From: Meiothermus luteus
GTDB taxonomy: Bacteria > Deinococcota > Deinococci > Deinococcales > Thermaceae
Reading direction: 5' to 3'
Assembly (NCBI RefSeq): GCF_003574085.1
Contig: NZ_QWKZ01000018.1
Location: forward strand, 1 to 36,285
Length of the DNA stretch: 36,285 bases
Numbering within the stretch: position 1 is the first letter of the stretch; every line of letters starts with the position of its first letter. Made by a program: the position numbers and the translations under genes. A model generated the notes under the pieces. That model had not been told where the DNA came from, made no database searches, and was given only the letters and a program-made list of their open reading frames with translations. Positions 17,852 through 25,501 of the stretch are shown piece after piece.

Positions 17852-17956
17852 ATGGACGAAGCCATTACCATAGCTGCGGCGGTGGTCATCGTGCTTCTTT
17901 TGTTGATGTTTGTTTTCCTGGTTAAGGATAAGGGGCTTCCCGACAAGGACCACTAG
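17852..17956 (+). CDS. 34-residue single-helix membrane protein
   Basis: A short frame with ATG at 17852, GGGAGG five bases upstream and a TAGACT -10 box just before that encodes 34 residues. It has an acidic start (MDEA), one strongly hydrophobic helix of about 20 residues (ITIAAAVVIV then LLLLMFVFLV) and a charged tail (KDKGLPDKDH). The charge pattern suggests an N-out single-span protein. It lies between rodA and smpB, divergent from rodA. No family was recognised. It could be a small partner of the elongation machinery, but only position supports that. Confidence 0.6.
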   Translation: MDEAITIAAAVVIVLLLLMFVFLVKDKGLPDKDH

Positions 17957-17975
17957 AGGTGTAGTAGATTTTTTT

Positions 17976-18007
17976 CACGAGCGGGTAAAATCGTGAACAA
18001 TATCACG
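17976..18007. promoter_or_regulatory. CGTGA-type repeats and -10-like box upstream of smpB
   Basis: Three half-sites, CACGA (17976-17980), TCGTGA (17991-17996) and TCACG (18003-18007), form two overlapping inverted repeats around a TAAAAT box (17986-17991). The arrangement looks like an operator at a promoter, but no -35 is evident. The smpB start has no Shine-Dalgarno sequence. Confidence 0.35.
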
Positions 18008-18015
18008 TAAACACC

Positions 18016-18447
18016 ATGGCCGGCCTCGAGAACCGCAAAGCCAGGCACGACTACGAGGTTCTGGAAACCTTTGAAGCCGGGCTAGCCCTAAAGGGCAGCG
18101 AGGTAAAGTCCATCCGGGCCGGTCGGGTGGACTTTACCGGTACGTTTGCCCGCTTCCAAGGCGACGAACTCTTTTTGGAGAACCTCTACATAGCCCCCTA
18201 CGAAAACGGCGGCTACACCAACCACGAACCCAGACGCTCCCGCAAGCTGCTGCTGCACCGCAGGGAGCTGGACCGACTAAAAACGCGGGTGGAGCAAAAA
18301 GGGCTTACCTTGGTGCCTCTCAAGATTTACTTCAACGAGAGGGGTAAGGCCAAACTCCTCTTGGCGCTGGCTCGAGGCCGCCGCGACTACCAGAAAAAAG
18401 CGGAGGACAAGCGGCAGGCCCTACAGCGGGCACTCAGGGAGATTTAA
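18016..18447 (+). CDS. smpB: SsrA-binding protein SmpB
   Basis: This 143-residue partner of tmRNA rescues stalled ribosomes. It starts with ENRKARHDYEVLETFEAGL, keeps the family core GSEVKSIRAGRV and LYIAPYENGGYTNHEPRRSR, and ends in the basic tail RGRRDYQKKAEDKR that enters the mRNA channel. The ATG at 18016 gives the expected start. The tmRNA gene is not in the window. It is convergent with hisS, six bases from its end. Confidence 0.96.
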   Translation: MAGLENRKARHDYEVLETFEAGLALKGSEVKSIRAGRVDFTGTFARFQGDELFLENLYIAPYENGGYTNHEPRRSRKLLLHRRELDRLKTRVEQKGLTLVPLKIYFNERGKAKLLLALARGRRDYQKKAEDKRQALQRALREI

Positions 18448-18453
18448 CTTGGT

Positions 18454-19734
18454 CTATCGTGGCCCCTCAAACAGGCTGTGAAGCTGAAGCGGCTCGAGCT
18501 CCCTCTGCTCACCGGTAGGCAGGTGTTTGAGGGTGACCACCCCTTTGGCCCGCTCATTCTCTCCTAAAAACCCGACGTACTCCACCCCTCTCCTTAGGGC
18601 TTCCTCCAGGGCTTTGCGCGGGTTTTTGGGAACGTACCCAATCTCCACGAAGGCCTTGGGCCGGAGCTGCTCGGCCAGGACCAGGGCCTCAATCTTGGCC
18701 GCCTCGTCCAGAGGGGCTAGGTAGAGGATAGGGGAGGGGTCGGGGGGGATGGCCACCCCTTCCTGTTCCAAAGCGAGGGCTACCCGCTCAACACCGATTC
18801 CAAAGCCCACCCCAGGCACCCGGGGACCCCCCAGCATCTCCGAAAGCCCGTCGTAGCGGCCCCCACCGCCTAGGGCCGACTTGGCCCCAACGTGGGCATG
18901 GTGCACCTCCCAGGCCGTGCGGACGTAATAGTCCAGCCCCCGCACCAGGTTGGGGTCTATCGTGTAGGCCACCCCCAGTCGCTCCAAGTAGCGGCAGACC
19001 TGCTCGTGAAAGGCCTGGGCCTCCTCTCCTAGGAACTCCAGCATCGGCTTGACCCCAAGCTCGGCCAAAACCGCCTGGTCTTGCTCGTCCTTAGAGTCCA
19101 GAATACGCATGGGGTTGGCCTCCAGGCGAGCCCTTGATTCGGGTGAAAGCCGGTTGGCGTGGGGTAGGAGCAGCCCCCGCAGATACTGGTTGTAGCGGGC
19201 CCGGTCCTCTGGGTCACCCACCGAGCCCAGACGGAGCTCAAAGTTCTGGAGCCCCAAGGCCTTGTAGATGCGCACCATAAGCGCAATGGCCTCGGCATCC
19301 AAAACGGGGTCGGCCAAGCCCAGGGCCTCGTAGTCCACCTGGTGGAACTGGCGGTAGCGGCCCTTTTGCGGCCGTTCCCCGCGAAAAATGGGACCCCAGG
19401 TGAACAGCCGCACCGGCTGGGGCCAGACCTTCATGCCATGCTCGTTGTAGGCCCGCACAATAGCCGCGGTCGGCTCCGGGCGCAGGGCCAAAAGCCGCTT
19501 GCCCCGGTCTTCCAGCACGAACATTTCCTTTTTGACCACGATGTCCGAGGTAGAGCCGGCACCCTTTTGGAAGACCTCCAGATACTCAAAGATGGGGGTG
19601 TGGATCATCTGGGCCCCGGCCCCCCGCAGCACCTCTTCGGCGGTCTTCACAATGTAGCGAAAAACCGGTTCGCGGAATGGGTATTCCTTAGCCTGGGGAA
19701 GGATGTCGCTGCTTCCAGAAACCGCCTTCAACAT
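18454..19734 (-). CDS. hisS: Histidyl-tRNA synthetase
   Basis: This class II synthetase of 426 residues charges tRNA-His. Motif 2 is seen in FRGERPQKGRYRQFHQVD, the histidine-binding segments in RGLDYYVRTAWEV and GGGGRYDGL, motif 3 in GVGFGIGVERVALAL, and the anticodon-binding domain covers about the last 100 residues. Two ATGs are possible. The one at 19734 is preferred because it gives the family-like MLKAVSGSSDILP and lies 7 bases after a TAGAAT box (leaderless). The upstream one at 19743 would overlap that box and add only MRP. Confidence 0.95.
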   Translation of the reverse strand: MLKAVSGSSDILPQAKEYPFREPVFRYIVKTAEEVLRGAGAQMIHTPIFEYLEVFQKGAGSTSDIVVKKEMFVLEDRGKRLLALRPEPTAAIVRAYNEHGMKVWPQPVRLFTWGPIFRGERPQKGRYRQFHQVDYEALGLADPVLDAEAIALMVRIYKALGLQNFELRLGSVGDPEDRARYNQYLRGLLLPHANRLSPESRARLEANPMRILDSKDEQDQAVLAELGVKPMLEFLGEEAQAFHEQVCRYLERLGVAYTIDPNLVRGLDYYVRTAWEVHHAHVGAKSALGGGGRYDGLSEMLGGPRVPGVGFGIGVERVALALEQEGVAIPPDPSPILYLAPLDEAAKIEALVLAEQLRPKAFVEIGYVPKNPRKALEEALRRGVEYVGFLGENERAKGVVTLKHLPTGEQRELEPLQLHSLFEGPR

Positions 19735-19741
19735 GGGCCTC

Positions 19742-19747
19742 ATTCTA
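19742..19747 (-). promoter_or_regulatory. Leaderless -10 box of hisS
   Basis: TAGAAT on the minus strand ends 7 bases before the ATG at 19734, with no clear -35. The same box-to-start spacing recurs at several genes in the window. Confidence 0.45.
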
Positions 19748-19769
19748 AGCCGGGGCTCCAGTTAGGAGG

Positions 19770-21932
19770 CTAGGTGGACGCCCGCTTGTCCGCGTACATC
19801 CGGTCGTCGGCCAGGCGCAGCAGTCCTTCGGCGTCCTGGGCCTCCTGGGGGAAGGTAGCCTGCCCCAGGTTGGCCGAGAGGCAGATACCCTCTAAACAGA
19901 CCTGGGCAATGGCCGCGAGCAGCCGCTGCCCGACCGCCAAGGCCCCCTCGGCATCGGTCTGAGGCAGCAGCACCGCGAACTCGTCTCCCCCCCAGCGGAA
20001 GACCATGTCCCCAGCCCGCCCCTTCTGCAAAAGTACCCGGGCCACCTCCCGCAGGGCCCGGTCACCAGCAGCGTGGCCGAGTTGATCGTTGATGGGCTTG
20101 AAGTTTTTGAGGTCAATGACCAGAAGGGAGATGGGATAGCGGTAGCGGCGGGCCCGCTCCACCTCCTCCTTGAGCCTGAGGTCGAAGGCCCGGCGGTTGT
20201 ACAGCCCGGTAAGCCCGTCGGTCAGGGCGGCTTTTTCCAAGGCTGCGCGGCTTTGCAGCTCGTGGACTAGTGTAGCGATGGGGGTGGCAAACAGCCGGGC
20301 AGCGGCCAAGGAGTCCTCAGCGAAGGCCTGGGGGTCCTGGCTGTCCAGGTTGAGGTAGGCCAGCACCCGGCCTTGGTGAGCTACCGGCAGGCAGAGGTTA
20401 GCCGCAAAGCCTGCCTGGCCGCTGTCCTCAGCGCGGATGCGGGGCGCCCCCTCCAGGGCCCGGGTCGAACCCTCGGCGTACCACTCGAGCATATCTCCCT
20501 CACCCTGCCGCGCCTCGCAGTCCCAGACCTCGCCTATCGCCGCGCGGCAAGCGTAGGCCTCCTCCTCCCATATCCAAAGGCTCCCCGTCTCGCTACCGGG
20601 GACCAGCTCCACCGCGGCCTCGAGGATGCGCTGGTAGACCTCCTGCGAAGGGTACGACCAGGCCTCGGTGAGCAGCCGGTTAATTCGTTGGTGCAGCTCA
20701 TCTTGCAAAGCCCGCTCCAAAGCCGAGCTAAAAATCCGTTCCACCCCCAGCAGAATCTCCTTACGGCTCCGCGTCCAGGCCAGTCGGCCGCGGTGCCCCA
20801 GCACCAGCACCACCCGACCCTTTGTGGCGTCGCGGGTGTGGACCGGGTAGGCTACCAGGGTCTCAAAGCCGAGCTGTTTGAGCTCCGGCAGGGCCTCGGG
20901 GTGGGCGCCGTAGTCCTCGGTGAAGAAGGGCATGCCGCTGTGGTAGGCCTGCCAGGCCAGGCCCCGCGGGCGGGCAAGCCGGCGGGCCAGAGGGGCCAGG
21001 GTGGGGCGCAGGTCTTGGGGGATCTCCCAAGCCACCCCCTGCAGCATCCCCCGGCGGTGCTGAAAGACCACCCCGCCCTCCATCCCCAAAGCGGGCATCA
21101 GGCTTTGCAGGGCCGCTTGGGCCACCTCACGCTTGTCGTGCGCGGCGGCCAGCCGGTCGGCCACTTGGAGCAAAAGCCGGCGCAGCTCGAGGTCGTGCAG
21201 GTGCTCGAGCTGCCGCCCGATGGTCTGGGCCAGCCGGGCGAAGAGCTCCAGCTCTTCGGGCCGCCAGGCCTCGCTCCGGACAATCTGCAAGACCGCCACC
21301 GGCTCCTCCCGCGCCAAAATGGGTAGCGCTAGCTCGTAGGGCCTGCCCCCGCCGGGAAGCCAGGCGATCCTCGTGGGCTCGTGCCATACCGGGCGGCGCT
21401 CCCGCAGGGCCCGCTGGGCCAACTCGCTCGGGGCCTTTGGACCCTCCTCCAGCGGCTCAAGCCGATCGGCACCGCTGTACACCCAGATATGAAGCTGGCT
21501 GTTCCGAAGCAGCCGCGAGAGCAGCCGGGGCAGCTCGCGTAGGAGCTGGTGGCGCTCAAAGAAGCGCGGCACCACCTCCAGGCCCTGCAAAAAGACCTCC
21601 TGAATCTGGGCCAGTTGCTTGGCCCGGCGGTGGGCCCGGCGCAGGCTTTCCCCCACCAGGTGGGCCAGGTGGGCCGAGAGAAAGAGGATGAAGCCCATGA
21701 CCAGGTAGTCCTGGAGGCTCGAGCGAAAAAAGTGCAGCCCGGCCACCGAGGCCGCTGCTGCTAGGAACCCAGGACCCGGCCCGTAGACGCTGGCGGTGAT
21801 GGCGGTGAAGAACATCATCCAGGGCAGGGCGTAGACGCCGGCCATACCCAGGCTGTAGACCGCCACCATGGCTGCCAGCGAAAGGACTAAAACGGCAGGG
21901 TAGGGTATGACCATAAGCGAGGCCCGCTGCAC
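19770..21932 (-). CDS. Membrane GAF-GGDEF diguanylate cyclase
   Basis: This 720-residue protein should make cyclic di-GMP. Three or four membrane helices (about 10-95) come first, followed by a short coiled stretch and what look like three GAF-type sensory domains (about 110-250, 255-405 and 410-545). The C-terminal cyclase has an intact RWGGDEF (GGDEF at 648-652) and a canonical product-inhibition site RxxD (RAGD, 639-642), so it is probably active and feedback-controlled. The ligands of the GAF domains are unknown. The GTG at 21932 has no clear ribosome site; an ATG at 21914 is an alternative. It sits 35 bases upstream of hisS, which has its own -10 box. Confidence 0.88.
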   Translation of the reverse strand: MQRASLMVIPYPAVLVLSLAAMVAVYSLGMAGVYALPWMMFFTAITASVYGPGPGFLAAAASVAGLHFFRSSLQDYLVMGFILFLSAHLAHLVGESLRRAHRRAKQLAQIQEVFLQGLEVVPRFFERHQLLRELPRLLSRLLRNSQLHIWVYSGADRLEPLEEGPKAPSELAQRALRERRPVWHEPTRIAWLPGGGRPYELALPILAREEPVAVLQIVRSEAWRPEELELFARLAQTIGRQLEHLHDLELRRLLLQVADRLAAAHDKREVAQAALQSLMPALGMEGGVVFQHRRGMLQGVAWEIPQDLRPTLAPLARRLARPRGLAWQAYHSGMPFFTEDYGAHPEALPELKQLGFETLVAYPVHTRDATKGRVVLVLGHRGRLAWTRSRKEILLGVERIFSSALERALQDELHQRINRLLTEAWSYPSQEVYQRILEAAVELVPGSETGSLWIWEEEAYACRAAIGEVWDCEARQGEGDMLEWYAEGSTRALEGAPRIRAEDSGQAGFAANLCLPVAHQGRVLAYLNLDSQDPQAFAEDSLAAARLFATPIATLVHELQSRAALEKAALTDGLTGLYNRRAFDLRLKEEVERARRYRYPISLLVIDLKNFKPINDQLGHAAGDRALREVARVLLQKGRAGDMVFRWGGDEFAVLLPQTDAEGALAVGQRLLAAIAQVCLEGICLSANLGQATFPQEAQDAEGLLRLADDRMYADKRAST

Positions 21933-22051
21933 CAGCTTGGCACTACTTTAGCAAATCAAGCGCGGGGCCGGCCGCTGACCCGGCCGCCAAAGCTGGACTG
22001 GGGTACATGTAACGCCAGAAGGGTGAAATCCCACCGGGAGAGGCCCCACAA

Positions 22052-23632
22052 ATGGCTATCATTCGGACGATGAGGATGAGAATTCTTATCCACGCCCTCC
22101 TGGTCGCGACCACCACGGCCCAAGCCCTCCCAAGCGACGTCCCCAAGGACCACTGGGCGGCCCAGGCCGTTGCGGAAGTGGTGGCCCGGGGTTGGCTGCA
22201 GGGCTACCCCGGGGGCCAGTTCCGCGGCGAGGTGACCCTTGACCGCTATCAGCTTGCCACCACCCTGGCTCGAGTTTTGGCCGAGAGCCCCTTGCCGGTG
22301 CGCGAGGCCGAGGTTCGCTTCAAGGATGTCAAGCCCGATCACTGGGCTCTGCCGGGCATCCGCCGGATGGTGGGGGAGGGCCTGGTAGAAGGATTCCCCG
22401 ATGGAACCTACCGGGGCGGAGCGGGGCTGACCCGCTACCAGCTCGCCCTTGTGCTGGACAGGCTCACGCAAAACCTGGGCATCGGGACGCCGGCCAAGGT
22501 GCTGCGCCCTGAAGACCTACCCGGGGGGCACTGGGCGGAGGCGGCGGTGCTGCGGATGGTCGCCCTGGAGGTGCTGCCGCTGGGTTCAGACGGCCGCTTC
22601 CGCGGCGCAGAGCCGGTCAACCGCTACCAGATGGCCCGGGCCCTGTGGCGCATCGCCCAGCTAATCCCCGGTCCCAAGGGCGCGCCTCAGGCTGCACCTG
22701 AGATACCTATAGCGCCCCCGCTGGCCCGGCCCACCCAAGAACCGGTGGTCAAGGTGGATGGTTCACAGAACGTGGCCCCACCGGAGGGTGCGGCGCTGGG
22801 TCAGATCAGCCGGGTGCCGCTGCCGGAGGGCTGGGCCGAGGCCCCCCTCGAGCAGAGCCTGACCCACCTGGGCCAGGCCCATAAGGCCGGGCAGGTCTGG
22901 GCCACTCTCCAGCACCAGGGCCAGCGGGCCATCGCCCTGCTTCGGCTGGCCGAGGCGCCCAGCCTGGAAGCCTTTTTCCCGGTAGATAGGGCGGTGATGG
23001 CGGCCAGCGAGGGCTGGGCCTGGCTCGAGGGTGGCCAGGGGCTTTTGTACCTGGACCCCAAGACCCAAAAAACCCGGCTCTACGGGCCTATCGGTCAAAG
23101 CCAGGCCAAGGAAGCCCTGCCTCCGGTCTTTGCGGCTGGGGCTGTGCCAGGGGCGCTGGGTGGGGTGGCCCTGGACGAGAGCCGCAACTATCTGGCCCTT
23201 ATCAACGGCAAGCCCCTGTGCCTCCCGGACTGCGATCGGGCCGCCCGGTCGCCGGTATTGCGGCTGGTGCTTTTGAGCCTGAACCCCGACGGGCTTTTTG
23301 CCGAGTACGCCTACTTCCTGGATGCCCCTAGCAGCCAGGTGGTGGGCCTGGCCTGGCCCAAGCCCAGGCTCCTGCTGGTTCACGAGCACGACGGCGCCAA
23401 AAGCCGCATCTACAGCGTAGACCTGAACCAGGCCGATGACCTGGCCTTTACCGAGTGGGACACCCCCGAAGCGGGCCTCGAGCTGCGCCCCCAGGTACGG
23501 CCCCTGCCCAAAAAGCTGGTGCTCGAGGTGCCCCTGGAGAACCCCCGCGGCCTGGCCCTCCCAGGGCCCGCCGAGCTGGTGGTGGTCCAGCGGGGCCTGC
23601 TGCGGCTTAGCCTAGAGAAACCGCTTTGGTAG
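22052..23632 (+). CDS. S-layer homology domain protein with beta-propeller-like C-terminal domain
   Basis: This 526-residue secreted protein has a signal peptide (cleaved around TTAQA, residue 25) and three SLH repeats (about 28-75, 88-135 and 150-200; e.g. DVPKDHWAAQAVAEVVARG and RFKDVKPDHWALPGIRRMV), which attach proteins to secondary wall polymers. A Pro/Ala linker follows, then about 300 residues resembling the esterase-like/phytase-like propeller fold, ending VPLENPRGLALPGPAELVVV. Enzyme activity cannot be inferred. The ATG at 22052 has GGAGAGG eight bases upstream. It is the first of four collinear envelope/chromosome genes. Confidence 0.8.
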   Translation: MAIIRTMRMRILIHALLVATTTAQALPSDVPKDHWAAQAVAEVVARGWLQGYPGGQFRGEVTLDRYQLATTLARVLAESPLPVREAEVRFKDVKPDHWALPGIRRMVGEGLVEGFPDGTYRGGAGLTRYQLALVLDRLTQNLGIGTPAKVLRPEDLPGGHWAEAAVLRMVALEVLPLGSDGRFRGAEPVNRYQMARALWRIAQLIPGPKGAPQAAPEIPIAPPLARPTQEPVVKVDGSQNVAPPEGAALGQISRVPLPEGWAEAPLEQSLTHLGQAHKAGQVWATLQHQGQRAIALLRLAEAPSLEAFFPVDRAVMAASEGWAWLEGGQGLLYLDPKTQKTRLYGPIGQSQAKEALPPVFAAGAVPGALGGVALDESRNYLALINGKPLCLPDCDRAARSPVLRLVLLSLNPDGLFAEYAYFLDAPSSQVVGLAWPKPRLLLVHEHDGAKSRIYSVDLNQADDLAFTEWDTPEAGLELRPQVRPLPKKLVLEVPLENPRGLALPGPAELVVVQRGLLRLSLEKPLW

Positions 23633-23647
23633 GTGCTGAAGGCCACC

Positions 23648-23674
23648 GGGCAGGGTTTTTGTGAGGCCCTGCCC
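23648..23674 (+). terminator. 8-bp GC hairpin after the SLH gene
   Basis: GGGCAGGG (23648-23655) pairs with CCCTGCCC (23667-23674) around an 11-base loop. No T-tract follows on the plus strand, so termination is uncertain. It directly abuts a -35-like TTGCGC. Confidence 0.4.
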
Positions 23675-23703
23675 TTGCGCTCGGTCCCCTTCCCCAGTAA
23701 AAC
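23675..23703 (+). promoter_or_regulatory. Promoter of the amidase-GerMN-smc unit
   Basis: TTGCGC (23675-23680, the same -35 as at rplU), a 17-base spacer and TAAAAC (23698-23703) precede a GAGG ribosome site and the ATG at 23719. Confidence 0.5.
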
Positions 23704-23718
23704 TGAGGCGGTGTTTGG

Positions 23719-24957
23719 ATGCGGCGCGCCCTTGTTCTCGCATTGTTTGTTCTCGGGCTCGGCTCGGCCCAGTACGAAAACCTCCTCCGGGTGGGGGCCC
23801 AGGAGGCCCAGGTCATCCGCCCGGGAGGTGCGGAGGCCTATGGCCAGGCCCGCCGAATCGCGGATGCCCTGGGGCTTGGGTACCTGGAGACGCCGGATCG
23901 GCTTTACCTGAGCCTAGGAAGCCGGGTGGCGGCCTTTGAGGTTACCGCCCAGGAGGCCGAGGCGGCCCGTTCGGCGGTGGCCTACCGCTACCAGGGCGGG
24001 CTATGGGTTCCGGTGCAGGAGCTGGCCCGTCGGCTTGACCTCTACTACCGCACCGACTACGGCGCCTCGGTGCTGGCCCTGCGCCCGGCCCGGCTGCTCA
24101 GCGTAGAGCGGGCCGCGTTGGAGGGGGTGGAGCGCTACATCCTGCGCTTTGACCGGGAGGTACAGGCCCGGCTCCTCCCGGGAAGCCCCCCGCGGGTGGC
24201 CCTAATTGGGGTCCAGGAGGTCCCCGATGCCCCTCCAGGGGCCCCTGTGAGCTTTAGCCAGGAGGAGTGGGGCAGCGAGGTCTACCTCCCCCAAGGGGAC
24301 GGGCCCCTGCGGCTCTTCTTCCTGCCACGCCAGGTGGTGGTGGAGAGGGGGGAGGGTCGGCGGGCGGCTCGAGTGGTGGTGGACGCGGGCCATGGCGGGA
24401 GCGACGCCGGGGTGAGGGTGGGCGAGCTGCGGGAGAAGGACCTGACCCTGAGCCTTGCCCTGCGCCTGAGGAGGCTTCTGCAGGCCCGCGGCTTGGAGGT
24501 CGCCCTGACTCGGGAGGCCGACCGCGAGGTTCCCTTGCTGGCCCGCGCCCAGTACGCCTCCACCGCCCAGGTCTTCCTGAGCCTGCACGCCGCTGCGGGG
24601 CGGCAGACCACGGTCTACACCCACCCCGAGATTCAGACCCTGCGCCTTCTGGAGCGGGGCCGTGAGCTTTTAGCCCGCACCTCCGGCGGCCAGCGGGAGC
24701 TGCTGGAGCGCTACGTGGCCCCCCCCGGCGCATCGGCCCGCCTGGCCCAGGCCATATCGGGGGGGTTCGCGGCTCGAGGGGTGGTGGCTCAGGTCAGCCA
24801 GGACGCGATGTACGTCCTCTCGCTGGCCGGGGGCGCGGCGGTTTTGGTGGAGGTGGGCTTTGAGCAGCTCCGCACGGCCCAAGGGCGGGATCAGGCCGCC
24901 GCGGTGCTGGCCCAGGCGGTCTTTTCCTACTTGGGGTTGGGAGGCAACCGCCCATGA
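23719..24957 (+). CDS. N-acetylmuramoyl-L-alanine amidase (Amidase_3)
   Basis: This 412-residue secreted zinc amidase cleaves the bond between MurNAc and the stem peptide. A signal peptide (1-18) is followed by an N-terminal region of about 190 residues, possibly copper-amine-oxidase-like/AMIN-type (ALGLGYLETPDRLYLSLGSR). The Amidase_3 domain runs from about 218: zinc ligands in VVVDAGHGGSDAG (His), ELREKDLTL (Glu) and VFLSLHA (His), and the catalytic Glu near the end in AVLVEVGFEQL. Its last four bases (ATGA) overlap the start of the GerMN gene, implying translational coupling. Confidence 0.9.
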   Translation: MRRALVLALFVLGLGSAQYENLLRVGAQEAQVIRPGGAEAYGQARRIADALGLGYLETPDRLYLSLGSRVAAFEVTAQEAEAARSAVAYRYQGGLWVPVQELARRLDLYYRTDYGASVLALRPARLLSVERAALEGVERYILRFDREVQARLLPGSPPRVALIGVQEVPDAPPGAPVSFSQEEWGSEVYLPQGDGPLRLFFLPRQVVVERGEGRRAARVVVDAGHGGSDAGVRVGELREKDLTLSLALRLRRLLQARGLEVALTREADREVPLLARAQYASTAQVFLSLHAAAGRQTTVYTHPEIQTLRLLERGRELLARTSGGQRELLERYVAPPGASARLAQAISGGFAARGVVAQVSQDAMYVLSLAGGAAVLVEVGFEQLRTAQGRDQAAAVLAQAVFSYLGLGGNRP

Positions 24958-25487
24958 GAAAGTGGCTGACCCTGACCAACCTAGCAGGGCTTCTGGTCCT
25001 TTTGCTGGGGGGGCTGGCCCTATGGGCCACCCAGGAGTCCTCGGAGTTCAGGCCCCTAAACCTTCCCTCGGGGCCACAGCCCCAGGAGCCGGGCGCCCGC
25101 ACCCTCCGGCTTTACTTTGCCAAGGATACCCAAGACAGCCTGGTGGTGGAGGAGCGCACCGTCCAGGTGGCCGAAGGGGAAAACCTCCTGGAGCGGGCCC
25201 TAGAGGAGCTGACCAGAGGACCGCAGCTCCCCGGTGCCGCCCCCCTGGTTCCGGCCGGCTCTCCCACCCCTACGGTCTTCCTGCGCGACGGCACCGCCAT
25301 CGTGGACCTGCCCCGCTCCTACGCCAACCTGGGTTTCGGCGCCGCGGGCGAGTCGTTGCTCATCTACGGCATTGCCAATACCCTGCTGGAGTTCAAGGAG
25401 GTGCAGCAAGTTAGGTTCCTGCTGGGGGGACAGGAGGTGGAAAGCCTGGGGCACCTCTCCCTCCTTGACCCCTTCAAGCGCCCCTAG
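24954..25487 (+). CDS. GerMN-domain membrane-anchored protein
   Basis: This 177-residue protein has an N-terminal membrane helix (about 9-27), a Pro-rich linker and a GerMN domain (about 50-170; LRLYFAKDTQDSLVVEER, GTAIVDLPRSYANLG, VQQVRFLLGGQEVESLGHLS). GerMN domains occur in SpoIIQ-engulfment/GerM proteins of spore formers but also in non-spore formers as wall-linked proteins; this organism type does not sporulate. It overlaps the amidase gene by 4 bases, so the two probably act together at the cell wall. Confidence 0.85.
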   Translation: MRKWLTLTNLAGLLVLLLGGLALWATQESSEFRPLNLPSGPQPQEPGARTLRLYFAKDTQDSLVVEERTVQVAEGENLLERALEELTRGPQLPGAAPLVPAGSPTPTVFLRDGTAIVDLPRSYANLGFGAAGESLLIYGIANTLLEFKEVQQVRFLLGGQEVESLGHLSLLDPFKRP

Positions 25488-25501
25488 CCTGGAGACCCCC
25501 C

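Noticed and set aside
20373-21326. 317-codon open frame on the plus strand inside the diguanylate cyclase gene
   Set aside because: It is antisense to a well-supported GAF-GGDEF gene, has no ribosome site and no recognisable domain. Long shadow frames are expected in GC-rich coding DNA.
22014-22050. Segment resembling part of the FMN riboswitch (GGGTGAAATCCCACCGG)
   Set aside because: Only one short conserved stretch matches. The opening GGATATAATCTTCGGGGC-like part and the closing helix are missing, and the downstream SLH gene has no link to flavin.
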